Shown here in pieces: positions 1 through 8,479 of a stretch of DNA of 64,000 nucleotides (positions within the stretch are counted from its first letter, which is position 1; each line of letters opens with the position of its first letter). The position numbers and the translations under genes are program-made. The DNA is from Oceanobacillus timonensis (GTDB taxonomy: Bacteria > Bacillota > Bacilli > Bacillales > Amphibacillaceae): the NCBI RefSeq assembly GCF_900166635.1, contig NZ_LT800497.1:407281-471280 (forward strand), read 5' to 3'. The notes under the pieces are model-generated. The model was not told where the DNA came from, searched no databases, and worked only from the letters and a program-made list of their open reading frames with translations.

Positions 1-4
1 GACA

Positions 5-31
5 GGTTTTTAAGTGTGTTTTAGAGGGTAG
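5..31 (+). promoter_or_regulatory. possible sigma-B-type promoter of the P450-like gene
   Basis: GTTTTT at 6-11 and GGGTAG at 26-31 are separated by 14 bases. This is close to the general-stress sigma-B consensus (GTTT.., about 14 bases, GGGTAT). It lies 35 bases before the start codon of the next gene. This is a motif match only; the 5' end of the window hides anything further upstream. Confidence 0.35.
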
Positions 32-65
32 GTATAAGGTAGGGAAGTACGTAGGGGGTTAGAAA

Positions 66-1295
66 ATGGTAAAACCAATGGTACAAGATAAAGGAGTGGA
101 CCATACAATCGACTTTTTGAAGGAAGGTTACTTTTATTTCTCCAAACGGATGAATGAATATCAGGAAGATACGGTCAACTCTCGTATATTCGGAAGAAAG
201 CTGGTGATGTTACGTGCAGGTGAAGCGGCAGATTTAGTGAGGGATACGACAAAGTTTAAAGCGGAAAAAAGTATCTCTGAGCTGTCCACCAATTTTCTGA
301 AGGAAGAAAATGGAGTATTTTATCTGGCTGACATCGATGATCATCAGGAAAAAGGATGGTTTCAGGAAGCCTTCTCTGCAGAAAAGCGGGAAGAGCTGGA
401 GTCCATTATCAGACAGCGCTGGGAAGAAAGAATAGAGGCATGGAAAACGAACCCGTCGATTGATTTTATGATGGAAATGGAAGAGCTATGGGTGATTACT
501 GTTTGTAACTGGCTGGGAATTCCGATTCGTGCAAATAGTTTGCAGCAGCGAACAACCGATATTCAAGAGTTTGTTCAATTATATTCAAAGTACGGGTTAA
601 ACCGCTTGAAAAGAAATCAGGCCAAAAACCGATTAGAAAAGTGGCTTGTCTTTTTAATTCGTCAGCTGCGAGCAGGAAGAGTCCATGTGGATGAAGAAAA
701 GATACTCTATAAACTTTCCTGGTATGAAGATACATCAGGTTATATTTTACCTGCCAAAGAAGTTGTACAAGAATTATTATTACTTATTCGGGCCTTTGTA
801 GCTTCCAGCAGATGGGTTGTTTTCAGTCAGGCAGCACTTCTGGAGAATCCGGAATTAAAAGAGAGGCTGCAAGGGGATAAAGGATATGTAAATTGCTTTA
901 TTTATGAGGTTCTCCGCTACTATTCGGTTATTCCTTTTTCTGTAGCGAAGACCAAGCAACAATTTTTCTGGAAAGATATGTTCTTTCCCAATAAGCAGCT
1001 TGTTTTATTTGATATCTACGGCACGAACCACCATCCTGACTTATGGACAGAACCAGAGGCCTTTCAACCGGATCGGTTTTTGGACGAGTCTGCTGTAGGA
1101 ACGGAAACAGCACCTGATACAGCCGCTGAAAGTATAACGATGCAGTTAATGAGAGTAAGCTTATCGTATCTGTTACGAACAGACTGGATGATGTCTGATC
1201 AGAAATTACATTTCCAGGGCAGTGAGGTTCCTGCGAGGCCGAAAAATGGTATTCGTTTAGAGTTTTACCATGAGGATTTTTATGAGGATATTTAG
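66..1295 (+). CDS. CYP152-family P450-like protein lacking the heme cysteine
   Basis: The 409-residue protein aligns along its whole length with the peroxygenase P450s of the CYP152 family (fatty-acid hydroxylases such as B. subtilis YbdT). Visible landmarks are the N-terminal LKEGY segment, an I-helix LIRAFVASSR that keeps the substrate-carboxylate arginine but has Ala for the usual following Pro, a K-helix EVLR (ExxR) and the YGTNHHPDLW and PDRF segments. The heme loop, normally GGG..GHRCPGE, is replaced by a shorter stretch TETAPDTAAESIT, so the position of the ligand Cys is Thr. Only two cysteines remain (VCNW and VNCF), neither in the loop. The frame is intact and no other frame restores the loop. 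It is probably not a normal heme-thiolate enzyme. A GGGGG-type ribosome site precedes the ATG. Confidence 0.8.
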   Translation: MVKPMVQDKGVDHTIDFLKEGYFYFSKRMNEYQEDTVNSRIFGRKLVMLRAGEAADLVRDTTKFKAEKSISELSTNFLKEENGVFYLADIDDHQEKGWFQEAFSAEKREELESIIRQRWEERIEAWKTNPSIDFMMEMEELWVITVCNWLGIPIRANSLQQRTTDIQEFVQLYSKYGLNRLKRNQAKNRLEKWLVFLIRQLRAGRVHVDEEKILYKLSWYEDTSGYILPAKEVVQELLLLIRAFVASSRWVVFSQAALLENPELKERLQGDKGYVNCFIYEVLRYYSVIPFSVAKTKQQFFWKDMFFPNKQLVLFDIYGTNHHPDLWTEPEAFQPDRFLDESAVGTETAPDTAAESITMQLMRVSLSYLLRTDWMMSDQKLHFQGSEVPARPKNGIRLEFYHEDFYEDI

Positions 1296-1307
1296 ATGAT
1301 AAGACAA

Positions 1308-1348
1308 CTGGATTACGATAAAAGAATAACTTCCTTATCGTAATCCAG
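1308..1348. terminator. hairpin between convergent genes
   Basis: A perfect 14-base inverted repeat (1308-1321 and 1335-1348) with a 13-base loop lies between the P450-like gene and the convergent monooxygenase gene. No long T-run follows on either strand, so it may act as a weak bidirectional terminator. Confidence 0.55.
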
Positions 1349-1357
1349 CTAATTGGT

Positions 1358-2377
1358 TTATTCACTCATCAAATCGCCGACAATGGAATATGAGTAAAGT
1401 CGTGCTTTTACGTCATAAATTTGTGAGGTAATGATAATTTCATCCGCATCTGTTTCTTTACGGAAGGCTTCTAATCCTTTGCGGACCGTTTCTTTGCTTC
1501 CGATAATGGTTGTTTTCGGATCCAGGGATTCTTGAACAGCAGCTTTTTCTGCAGGAGTCCAGACGGCATCCATATTTTTGACAGGAGGCTGCAGTTTCAT
1601 TTCTTTCCCTTTTCGCAGATTTAAAAATTGCATCTGATGTGACGTTGCCAGATATTCGGCTTCTTCATCGGTATCAGCTGCAATGACATTAACACCTACC
1701 ATTGCATACGGTTTATCGAGTACTTCAGAAGGTTGGAAGCGATCGCGATACAGGTTCAATGCAGGGACGGTATATGCTGGTGCAAAATGACTGGCAAAGG
1801 AAAAAGGCAATCCTTTTTCAGCAGCTAACCGCGCACTGAAATCACTAGAACCAAGTAACCAGAGCGGAACCTCCAAGCCTTGACCGGGTATTGCTTTCAC
1901 ACGGGATACAGGGTTAGTTGAAAAATAATCCTGTAATTCATTTACCTGCATTGGAAATTCTTCCGGTCCGGCTTGCAATGTACGACGCAAGGCAAAAGCA
2001 GTCGCTTGGTCGCTTCCTGGTGCACGGCCCAGTCCCAAGTCTATTCGATTCGGATAAAGAGACTCTAATGTACCAAATTGTTCTGCAATAACCAGCGTAG
2101 CGTGATTTGGAAGCATAATGCCGCCTGAACCAACACGTATCGAATTGGTATGTCCAGCAATATGACCGATTAATAAAGAGGTAGCGGAACTTGAGATTCC
2201 TTTCATGTTATGGTGTTCTGCAAACCAATAACGATAGAACCCCAGTTTCTCAACATGCTGTGCTAAACGGACACTTTCCTGAAATGCCTGTCTGGCATCT
2301 CCTTCTTCAATAATTGGTGCGAGATCAAGAACAGATAAAGGTATATTTTGAAATGTTTTATATGAATGTGTATCCAT
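1358..2377 (-). CDS. LLM-class flavin-dependent oxidoreductase
   Basis: A 339-residue luciferase-like monooxygenase of the bacterial-luciferase TIM-barrel fold, expected to use reduced FMN or F420-type flavin in the cytoplasm. Family signatures seen are the N-terminal [11 protein letters not shown] strand, the WFAEHHN motif, [19 protein letters not shown], and [13 protein letters not shown]. Length and motif order match the group-1 luciferase-like family common in Bacillaceae. The substrate cannot be read from sequence. The start is supported by an AAGGAGGG site 7 bases upstream on the minus strand. It converges on the P450-like gene and diverges from rlmN. Confidence 0.88.
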   Translation of the reverse strand: MDTHSYKTFQNIPLSVLDLAPIIEEGDARQAFQESVRLAQHVEKLGFYRYWFAEHHNMKGISSSATSLLIGHIAGHTNSIRVGSGGIMLPNHATLVIAEQFGTLESLYPNRIDLGLGRAPGSDQATAFALRRTLQAGPEEFPMQVNELQDYFSTNPVSRVKAIPGQGLEVPLWLLGSSDFSARLAAEKGLPFSFASHFAPAYTVPALNLYRDRFQPSEVLDKPYAMVGVNVIAADTDEEAEYLATSHQMQFLNLRKGKEMKLQPPVKNMDAVWTPAEKAAVQESLDPKTTIIGSKETVRKGLEAFRKETDADEIIITSQIYDVKARLYSYSIVGDLMSE

Positions 2378-2425
2378 TAAATCCCTCCTTACTTATTGAA
2401 AATAATAACGGTTTCTTGCCGCAGC

Positions 2426-2440
2426 GTCCAATGTTTGGAC
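2426..2440. promoter_or_regulatory. small palindrome upstream of the monooxygenase gene
   Basis: GTCCAATGTTTGGAC has 6-base perfect arms and lies 49 bases upstream of the divergent monooxygenase start. It could be an operator or nothing; no regulator is adjacent. Confidence 0.25.
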
Positions 2441-2620
2441 TTATAAATTAGAAAAGAATCGATTATTTCACACAAAAAAGCAGGGGAAGCATATTTTTAA
2501 ACTGTGAAAAGGGCAGGGCGACATGGTTTTTCTAACAGAAAGGATGCGAAAACGAGTTGCTAACCTGGTCTTAATCAAGTAATATAGGGAAGTAGAAAAA
2601 ATGGAAATGAGGGTAATTTG

Positions 2621-3688
2621 ATGAGCAATTCATCTATCTACGGATTAACATATGAACAATTGCAGTCGTGGCTAATGGAACATGGTGAAAAACGTTTCCG
2701 CGCTGAACAAGTGTGGAACTGGTTATATAAAAAGCGGATTAATCGTTTTGAGGATATGAATAATGTCAATCAGACAACAATCGAATTGTTAAAAGAAAAC
2801 TTTGTCCTGCACACAATGGGCGAAGAGGTTCGTCAGGAATCCAAAGATGGGACGATTAAATTTTTATTCAAACTGGCAGACGGCAATGTGATTGAAACGG
2901 TACTGATGCGTTTTAATTATGGACTATCTGTCTGTGTGACAACACAGGTTGGATGTAATATCGGCTGTTCTTTCTGTGCAAGCGGGTTATTACGTAAGAG
3001 CCGTGATTTAAACAGCGGTGAAATTGTGGAACAAATTATGAATGTACAAAAACATTTAGATGACCGCGGAGAAGAAGACCGTGTCAGTCATATTGTTGTG
3101 ATGGGAATTGGCGAGCCTCTGGATAACTATAAGAATTTAATGGATTTCTTATATATCGTTAACGATGATGGCGGATTGAATATTGGTGCGCGGCATATTA
3201 CCATATCTACAAGCGGGTTAGCGCATAAAATGTATGATTTTGCAGATGATCCGATTCAAGTAAATCTGGCAATTTCTTTACATGCTCCAAATAATGAGTT
3301 GCGTACACAAATTATGAAAATCAATCGTGCTTTCCCAATTGAAAAACTGATGAAAGCAGTCGATTATTATTTAGAGAAGAAGAATCGCCGTATCACGTAC
3401 GAGTATATTATGCTTCATGATGTCAATGACCATAAGAAGGAAGCCGTTGAATTGGCTAACTTAATCCGAAACCACCGTCACTTAGCTTATGTGAACCTGA
3501 TTCCTTATAACACGGTCGATGAGCACATAGATTATCAACGCAGCAGTTCAGAGAATATCCAAGCCTTTTATGAAACATTGAAGGCAGAAGGAATTCAATG
3601 CGGTGTCCGTTGGGAAAATGGTGCGGATATTGATGCAGCTTGCGGTCAGTTACGCAGTAAGCAAATTAAAAAGACAAAAGCCGTTTAA
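2621..3688 (+). CDS. rlmN: 23S rRNA (adenine-2503-C2)-methyltransferase RlmN
   Basis: A 355-residue radical-SAM enzyme that methylates C2 of A2503 in 23S rRNA (and A37 of some tRNAs) using two SAM molecules. The CxxxCxxC cluster motif is seen as CNIGCSFC, followed by the GEIVEQI and [12 protein letters not shown] segments of the SAM barrel. The C-terminal [18 protein letters not shown] carries the second catalytic cysteine that forms the protein-RNA adduct. The N-terminal [11 protein letters not shown] helix-rich domain is typical. ATG at 2621 is preferred to the TTG just before it because it is better spaced from GAGGGT at 2609-2614. It is monocistronic, with a hairpin after it. Confidence 0.96.
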   Translation: MSNSSIYGLTYEQLQSWLMEHGEKRFRAEQVWNWLYKKRINRFEDMNNVNQTTIELLKENFVLHTMGEEVRQESKDGTIKFLFKLADGNVIETVLMRFNYGLSVCVTTQVGCNIGCSFCASGLLRKSRDLNSGEIVEQIMNVQKHLDDRGEEDRVSHIVVMGIGEPLDNYKNLMDFLYIVNDDGGLNIGARHITISTSGLAHKMYDFADDPIQVNLAISLHAPNNELRTQIMKINRAFPIEKLMKAVDYYLEKKNRRITYEYIMLHDVNDHKKEAVELANLIRNHRHLAYVNLIPYNTVDEHIDYQRSSSENIQAFYETLKAEGIQCGVRWENGADIDAACGQLRSKQIKKTKAV

Positions 3689-3706
3689 TAAACGGATGAA
3701 AATGGA

Positions 3707-3744
3707 AGAGGCTGGCTCAGGGATGAGTTAGCTTCTTTCTTTAT
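3707..3744 (+). terminator. terminator after rlmN
   Basis: Arms 3707-3719 and 3724-3736 pair through 13 positions with several G-U pairs, and are followed by a T-rich run. Confidence 0.6.
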
Positions 3745-3763
3745 CATATAAGGAGGCGACGCA

Positions 3764-4249
3764 GTGAATACTTCTATGGTCATTAGAGAAATGGAACCAA
3801 AGGATGATAAAAAGATAGAAGCTATTATTAAACGTTCACTAGAAAAGTACCATTTAGACCATGATGGAACAGCTTATACGGATCCGCAGCTTGCCCGGCT
3901 CAGCAGCTACTATCACGCCCGGCCAATGGATAAGTATTGGGTTATGGAGCTGGATGGAGAAGTGATTGGAGGTGTAGGAATAGGTGTTTATAATGAAAAG
4001 GAGTCTATTTGCGAACTTCAGAAGCTTTATTTGGCTTTCGAAGCTCAGGGAAGGGGTTTATCCAGGGAACTGATGAAAACGGCTCTGAATTATGCTTCTA
4101 TTCATTTTAAGCAGTGTTATTTAGAAACTAGACATGAATTAGAAACAGCCAACCGTTTGTATGAGAAATATGGATTTCAATTATTAAATAAACCACTGGA
4201 AGGAAGCGAGCACACTGCCATGGATCGTTGGTATATAAAGAATTTATAG
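3764..4249 (+). CDS. GNAT-family N-acetyltransferase
   Basis: A 161-residue protein with the GCN5-related acetyltransferase fold. Seen are the N-terminal VIREMEPKDD strand, the acceptor-side WVMELDGEVIGGVGIG, motif A LQKLYLAFEAQGRGLSREL (the Q/RGxG acetyl-CoA pyrophosphate loop) and motif B LETRHELETANRLYEKYGF. The small-molecule or protein target is unknown. The start is GTG at 3764, with AGGAGG at 3751-3756 and 7-base spacing. It stands alone after the rlmN terminator. Confidence 0.88.
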   Translation: MNTSMVIREMEPKDDKKIEAIIKRSLEKYHLDHDGTAYTDPQLARLSSYYHARPMDKYWVMELDGEVIGGVGIGVYNEKESICELQKLYLAFEAQGRGLSRELMKTALNYASIHFKQCYLETRHELETANRLYEKYGFQLLNKPLEGSEHTAMDRWYIKNL

Positions 4250-4282
4250 CAATGAACTGGCTGGGACTAGGGCTGCGCTTAC

Positions 4283-4542
4283 CAATGTTGTCAGGTTAAG
4301 CCGACCGCTACGGAAAAACACTCCGCTTTCCGCGGGCCCCGAGCTCACTCCTCCTCGGAAAAAAAGAAGTTCGCTTTTTTCCTGCGGGGTCTTCCCACTG
4401 GGGCTGCGCTTACTCGCCCCACCGAAGAGCTTTTGCGCTTTCCCGCAGGAGTCTCCGTGTTTTTCCTCCGCTGGTTAGCTTTATTGATCTATGCTTGTAG
4501 CAACTATCATTTTTTTGAAAATTTATTAACCTGACAACATTG
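4283..4542. repeat. dispersed MITE-like palindromic repeat, copy A (complete)
   Basis: A 260-base non-coding element bounded by perfect 17-base terminal inverted repeats (CAATGTTGTCAGGTTAA at 4283-4299 and its complement at 4526-4542). Inside are further nested inverted parts: GGAAAAACAC paired with GTGTTTTTCC, and an A-run/T-run hairpin around GAAGTTCGC. Nearly the same sequence occurs at 19222-19440 and 37151-37369, and a rearranged half copy in the opposite orientation at about 27643-27863. All copies are intergenic. Confidence 0.9.
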
Positions 4543-4805
4543 CTTCGATTACTCGCCCCGCCGAAGAGCTTTTGTAAGACTCCCACTTCAAGAATGGAGA
4601 AAAATCGAAACTTCTAGGTGGGAGGCGGGACACAGTAACGGCCTGACTCGTTCCGGCCTACAGGGTGTAGGTCACAAAGGAGCCTGGGACTGTGAATCTG
4701 CTCTGATAAGAGGGCATCACAAGCGTCCGCAGCATCTTCTGCAAAGCGTTTTTGTGTCGATTCTGTTTTTTGCTGTTTCGATTGGAATAACGGATAATAA
4801 GCGTG
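4543..4805. repeat. repeat-associated flanking module A
   Basis: Next to copy A lies a module that recurs after the copy at 37151. It has the phrase GAAGAGC..TTTGTAAGA, then a hairpin with arms CTCCCACTT (4580-4588) and AGGTGGGAG (4616-4624), then CAGTAACGGCC. A second hairpin (CCTACA..TGTAGG) follows near 4660. The rest of this gap, up to the diguanylate cyclase stop, shows no gene or clear terminator. Confidence 0.7.
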
Positions 4806-6053
4806 TCAGTCGGAATGATTTACAGTATTATCAACGGAGATTATCTGGTTTTTACCGCTGTTTTTAGCTTGCAATAACAATTCATCCGCTTGTTCATAAG
4901 CATATTTCAGTTCATTCCGGCTATCATTATGCGTATAGTACATACCAAAGGAAGCCGTATAAGGAACGTTGACCTCCCTAGATTGGAATTCAGTTTCGAC
5001 AGGCGTATACAAAATGGTATCTTTTAAATGATCCAAAAAATCCTCGCACTCTGCATAGGTCTTATTCCGAAAAATAATAGTGAATTCCTCCCCACCCGTA
5101 CGGAAAACATAATCACACGGCTCTGTATGCTCTATTAAGATTTTGGCAAATGCTTGTATGACACTATCCCCGATAACATGATTAAATGTATCATTGATTA
5201 ACTTAAACGAATCAATATCCGCAATAACTAATGCGAGGTCTTCCTCTTTTTCATTTAACTCCTCCATTATTTTACCCATATAAGTCCGGTTATGAAGGTT
5301 TGTTAAAAAATCCGTATAAGCCATTTTTTTAAACCGCTCACTTTCCTGTTTTTGCAGCAGCAGTTTGGTGTGAAATATCCCGGCACGTCCGACGATATAA
5401 CTTAATAAAAAGATGGCAATAACAGCTTCCCACTGTCCTTCCGATATAAAAGTAAATAGTAACCCATTTGTTAATGCTGTTTTAAGCAAGTCGAGTATAC
5501 TGCGACTTGCTATAAATTCGAATGCTTCTTGCTTGGAATGAACATTTTTCGTGATATACATAAGGCATAATAAAGAGCAGGAGGAAAGCAAATCCATAAA
5601 AATAATCAAGAAAAAAGCCAACAGCCAAAATGCAAAAGGAAACACTGAAATCATGGGGTAGACAGATTGAAAAATAAAGAATCCAATATAACTAAAGAGA
5701 GCAGGACCGCCAATATTATAAAAGGTATGCAGTAATTCATCCTCATCAGCCGTTCCGGTCATTTTTCTATAAAAGTAAACGTAAAACCGATTGACTATTT
5801 CAAATAGAAACAGTCCGAGTGGTCCAGTCAGCAAAATAAATGAAAAACTGTAGGAAATACTGTAGTCAATATTCATTGTGCCTGTTTTTACAAGTGTTCT
5901 TAGATGTACAAATAGAATCGAAAAGAGGATATACAATGAAAATAACAGTAGATACATTTTGACATCAATTAGAAACTCACCATAATAAAAAGCTATCGAA
6001 GCAGCTACGATAAAAATCGGTATAATGACAAGACGCAGATTTTGGCGAATCAT
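4806..6053 (-). CDS. membrane-anchored GGDEF diguanylate cyclase
   Basis: A 415-residue protein with about six to eight predicted membrane helices in the first 230 residues, a short linker helix, and a C-terminal GGDEF domain beginning at YTDFLTNLHNRTYM. The domain keeps the metal-binding D of VIADIDSFKLINDTFNH and the active-site RTGGEEF, so synthesis of c-di-GMP from two GTP is expected. The allosteric I-site (RxxD five residues before GGEEF) reads EPCD, so product inhibition is probably lost. No EAL domain is present. The N-terminal part is of unrecognised sensory type. An AGAGGT ribosome site supports the ATG. It is a single gene between repeat A and the partition cassette. Confidence 0.88.
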   Translation of the reverse strand: MIRQNLRLVIIPIFIVAASIAFYYGEFLIDVKMYLLLFSLYILFSILFVHLRTLVKTGTMNIDYSISYSFSFILLTGPLGLFLFEIVNRFYVYFYRKMTGTADEDELLHTFYNIGGPALFSYIGFFIFQSVYPMISVFPFAFWLLAFFLIIFMDLLSSCSLLCLMYITKNVHSKQEAFEFIASRSILDLLKTALTNGLLFTFISEGQWEAVIAIFLLSYIVGRAGIFHTKLLLQKQESERFKKMAYTDFLTNLHNRTYMGKIMEELNEKEEDLALVIADIDSFKLINDTFNHVIGDSVIQAFAKILIEHTEPCDYVFRTGGEEFTIIFRNKTYAECEDFLDHLKDTILYTPVETEFQSREVNVPYTASFGMYYTHNDSRNELKYAYEQADELLLQAKNSGKNQIISVDNTVNHSD

Positions 6054-6755
6054 ATGAAGGACCTCTCTTCGTTAAAAAATAATCCTCTTAAATGTAATTT
6101 GTGCAGAAAATAAGTATAAAAGAATCAGTGAATTAGACCTAATTATATAATAAATAAATCCATAGCTGCACGTTTAATCATCCTATAAACGATTAGAGAG
6201 AATTTCTTCCAGTTCACAGCACTCACTTAATACAATATATGGAATTTTATAAGTCAGTAAAGATTAGATGAATATTAATGTTATTTTATAAAATATTAGC
6301 ATACTTAACAAGCCTTTATTTCTATGAATCAGTAAAAGTAATTATATGAGGCTTTTATAAATAAATTTTTATGATAGAGAAACATCTATAAATCTCTAAT
6401 AAGGTAAAGTTTCGTTTTATGTTTACAAGTATACGATATTGTACACAAACAATGCATAAAATGTTTACATGTATACAATATCGTGTAAACATTGATTTAT
6501 TAATGTTTTTAAAAGTGTACAAAAAAACAAACATGTAAACATTTGTCGAAATACTTGAGAAATCAACGGGATACGTTTATGCTGAATCTATAACTGATTG
6601 CATCTATCTTTATTGAAATCAACAGTTATTATAAAATAGAAGACTTGAAAGAGTACGATTTATTTTTGTTTTAATATAGAGAACGCACGAAAAGATTGGA
6701 TGCTTTTCGAATACGTACTTTATAGTAGAAACGTAAATTTGAAAGGAGAATGAAA
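6054..6755. other. AT-rich gene-free region upstream of the parM-like gene
   Basis: About 700 very AT-rich bases with no credible gene. It holds the palindromic repeats at 6421-6540, listed separately, and presumably the promoter of the parM-like gene. The rest shows no recognisable signal. Confidence 0.6.
6421..6540. repeat. candidate parC centromere/operator: three related palindromic sites
   Basis: Site 1 (6421-6446) begins GTTTACAAGTATACGATAT and ends GTACAC. Site 2 (6463-6490) begins GTTTACATGTATACAATAT and ends GTGTAAAC. Site 3 (6515-6540) is the reverse orientation, beginning GTGTAC and ending ACATGTAAAC. Sites 1 and 2 start 42 bases apart, about four helical turns. Iterated palindromes just upstream of a parM-like gene are what type II partition systems use both as centromere and as autorepression operator. 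Confidence 0.65.
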
Positions 6756-7931
6756 ATGACAAAATCCAGGATTGCAGCAATTGATGTCGGGAACGATGCA
6801 TTAAAAGGTAACTATGGAAAATTAGAAAACGAATACTACATACCTAATGTAGTCGCGCCTGATTTAGAGGACAGACCTGTTATCGGAATTGAAGAATTAG
6901 ATACAAAGGAAGTATTGGATAATATCCATATTCGTATCCACTCCCCTGCCCTATCTGAAAATAATATTGTATATAGGGTAGGAAATTTGGCTACCAAAAC
7001 AACGAACTCAGAAGAATTAGATCCGGGGAGCAGTAAATCAGAAGAAGATCAGACATTAGTGATGTTATTTGCTTCTTTAGCATTGGATGCTGTATCAAGT
7101 GAGGCATTTAAAGAGAAAAATGGCGTTTACGATGCGCTCTATACATTAGGTACCGGGTTACCGCTCAGAGAAGTAAAAGAAGGAAAAGACGTAGGGTATC
7201 GTTCACGTTTGCTAGGCTCTGTACATCAGGTGGAATTTTTAGTTACTCCAAAACATCAAGGTAAAAAAGTAAATATTAAATTTGATGAAGTGAAAGTATA
7301 CCCGGAAGGATTTGCAGCATATGTCAATTTAATTATGGATAATGACTTAAAAGTTATCAACAAGGAATTAATTGACAAACAAATTTTAATTCAAGATATT
7401 GGAGGGTTATCCACAGATATCGCTGTTATTCGTAATAGAAATGTGGATGACGATAAAGCACAAGGATTTAATATCGGTGTGTCTGAATCTCTGGAGCAAA
7501 TCCGTGAAGAAATCAGAACCAGGCATGGGGTTGAGCTGGACAGCAGAAGAGACGTCGTGGATATTATCACCAGAAAGAATGACCGGAATCATATTATGGT
7601 AAAAGGCAGCCGTACCAATGTCCATGATATAACAGATCATATCCTGTTGGAGATTGCCAAGAAAGAGTATCGCTACTTGCGTAATGTATGGAGCAAGAAT
7701 TCCCAGACGGAAATTTGCTATTTTGTTGGTGGCGGATCAGCGGTTCTAAAAGATTATATTAAAGCGATCAACAATAAAATGGAAGGTTATAACATTGAAT
7801 TCTTTGAAGATGAAAGTGAAAGCATCTGGATGATGGCAAATGCGTACTATAAATTAGTGACCGATTTTGTACAGAAAAATGAAAAGGAAGAGAAGGTAGA
7901 GAAGGAAGAGAACACAACGAAAGCGAAATAA
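6756..7931 (+). CDS. ParM/StbA-like actin-family ATPase
   Basis: A 391-residue actin-fold ATPase of the ParM/StbA/Alp group. Its plasmid relatives polymerise into filaments that push DNA copies apart. Seen are the phosphate-1 loop IAAIDVGNDALKGNYG, the phosphate-2 loop ILIQDIGGLSTDIAVI (DxGxxxTD), and the adenosine motif CYFVGGGSAVLKDYI. The tail is charged (KEEKVEKEE). ATG at 6756 is chosen because AAAGGAG at 6742-6748 is 7 bases away; an ATG at 6750 lies too close. It is followed after 9 bases by the ParR-like gene and preceded by palindromic repeats, which is the layout of a complete type II partition operon. MreB identity is excluded by length and motifs. Whether it segregates chromosome, plasmid or something else is open. 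Confidence 0.82.
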   Translation: MTKSRIAAIDVGNDALKGNYGKLENEYYIPNVVAPDLEDRPVIGIEELDTKEVLDNIHIRIHSPALSENNIVYRVGNLATKTTNSEELDPGSSKSEEDQTLVMLFASLALDAVSSEAFKEKNGVYDALYTLGTGLPLREVKEGKDVGYRSRLLGSVHQVEFLVTPKHQGKKVNIKFDEVKVYPEGFAAYVNLIMDNDLKVINKELIDKQILIQDIGGLSTDIAVIRNRNVDDDKAQGFNIGVSESLEQIREEIRTRHGVELDSRRDVVDIITRKNDRNHIMVKGSRTNVHDITDHILLEIAKKEYRYLRNVWSKNSQTEICYFVGGGSAVLKDYIKAINNKMEGYNIEFFEDESESIWMMANAYYKLVTDFVQKNEKEEKVEKEENTTKAK

Positions 7932-7940
7932 GGTGATCCT

Positions 7941-8474
7941 ATGGGAAAGCATATCGAAAGAGGACAAACAATCACATTTCGTATTCCTTCAGATACTCCT
8001 GATTACTTACTGAGACAACTGCAGCAATTGAAGGAAACGGAACGGAGAAATTTCTCCAGCAAAATTGCAAGCTTTGTCTTAAAAGGTGTCAATGAAATGA
8101 CTGTGAAAGAAAGAGAGACAGTTACGATTCCCCTTCCCAGACAGCTGACAAAGGAGCAAAAAAGCTGGTTGAAGCATGAACACTCGGAAGCTCTGATTGG
8201 AACGATTTTATATCAATTATTATCAGATCCGATGCGGGCAACCGCTCTGTTAACTTCTATGAGCACTGGCACAGCAGATATATTTAAAGAGATGGAAGAA
8301 CCGCCGGAAGAAACGGAACCTGCTCCAAAACAAATACAAGAAACACCACAGGCAGATTGGAGCATGGATGATTTAGATGCAGATGATTTAAATCTTCATC
8401 CTGCTGAAGAACAAGAAGAAGAGGAAGAAGACCAGGATCCATTAGGCGACTTCTTCTCAAGTATGAATAAATAA
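7941..8474 (+). CDS. ParR-like DNA-binding adaptor
   Basis: A 177-residue acidic-tailed protein with no family I can name with certainty. Residues about 8-50 read as a beta strand (TITFRIP) followed by two helices ending KIASFVLKGV, as in ribbon-helix-helix DNA-binding proteins. A second similar strand-helix-helix (VTIPLPRQLTKEQKSWL onwards) covers about 58-95. The last 60 residues are strongly acidic and end in DPLGDFFSSMNK, which could form a short amphipathic helix. In plasmid ParR proteins an RHH N-terminus binds parC and an acidic C-terminal tail contacts ParM. Position and shape both support this role. The ribosome site is AAGGTGAT, 9 bases after the parM-like stop. Confidence 0.65.
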   Translation: MGKHIERGQTITFRIPSDTPDYLLRQLQQLKETERRNFSSKIASFVLKGVNEMTVKERETVTIPLPRQLTKEQKSWLKHEHSEALIGTILYQLLSDPMRATALLTSMSTGTADIFKEMEEPPEETEPAPKQIQETPQADWSMDDLDADDLNLHPAEEQEEEEEDQDPLGDFFSSMNK

Positions 8475-8479
8475 GAGAG

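Noticed and set aside
1069..1135. Frameshift hiding the P450 heme loop
   Set aside because: The other two forward frames over this stretch hit stop codons or lack any RCPGE-like sequence, and the motif after the loop (SITMQLMRVSL) resumes in the same frame.
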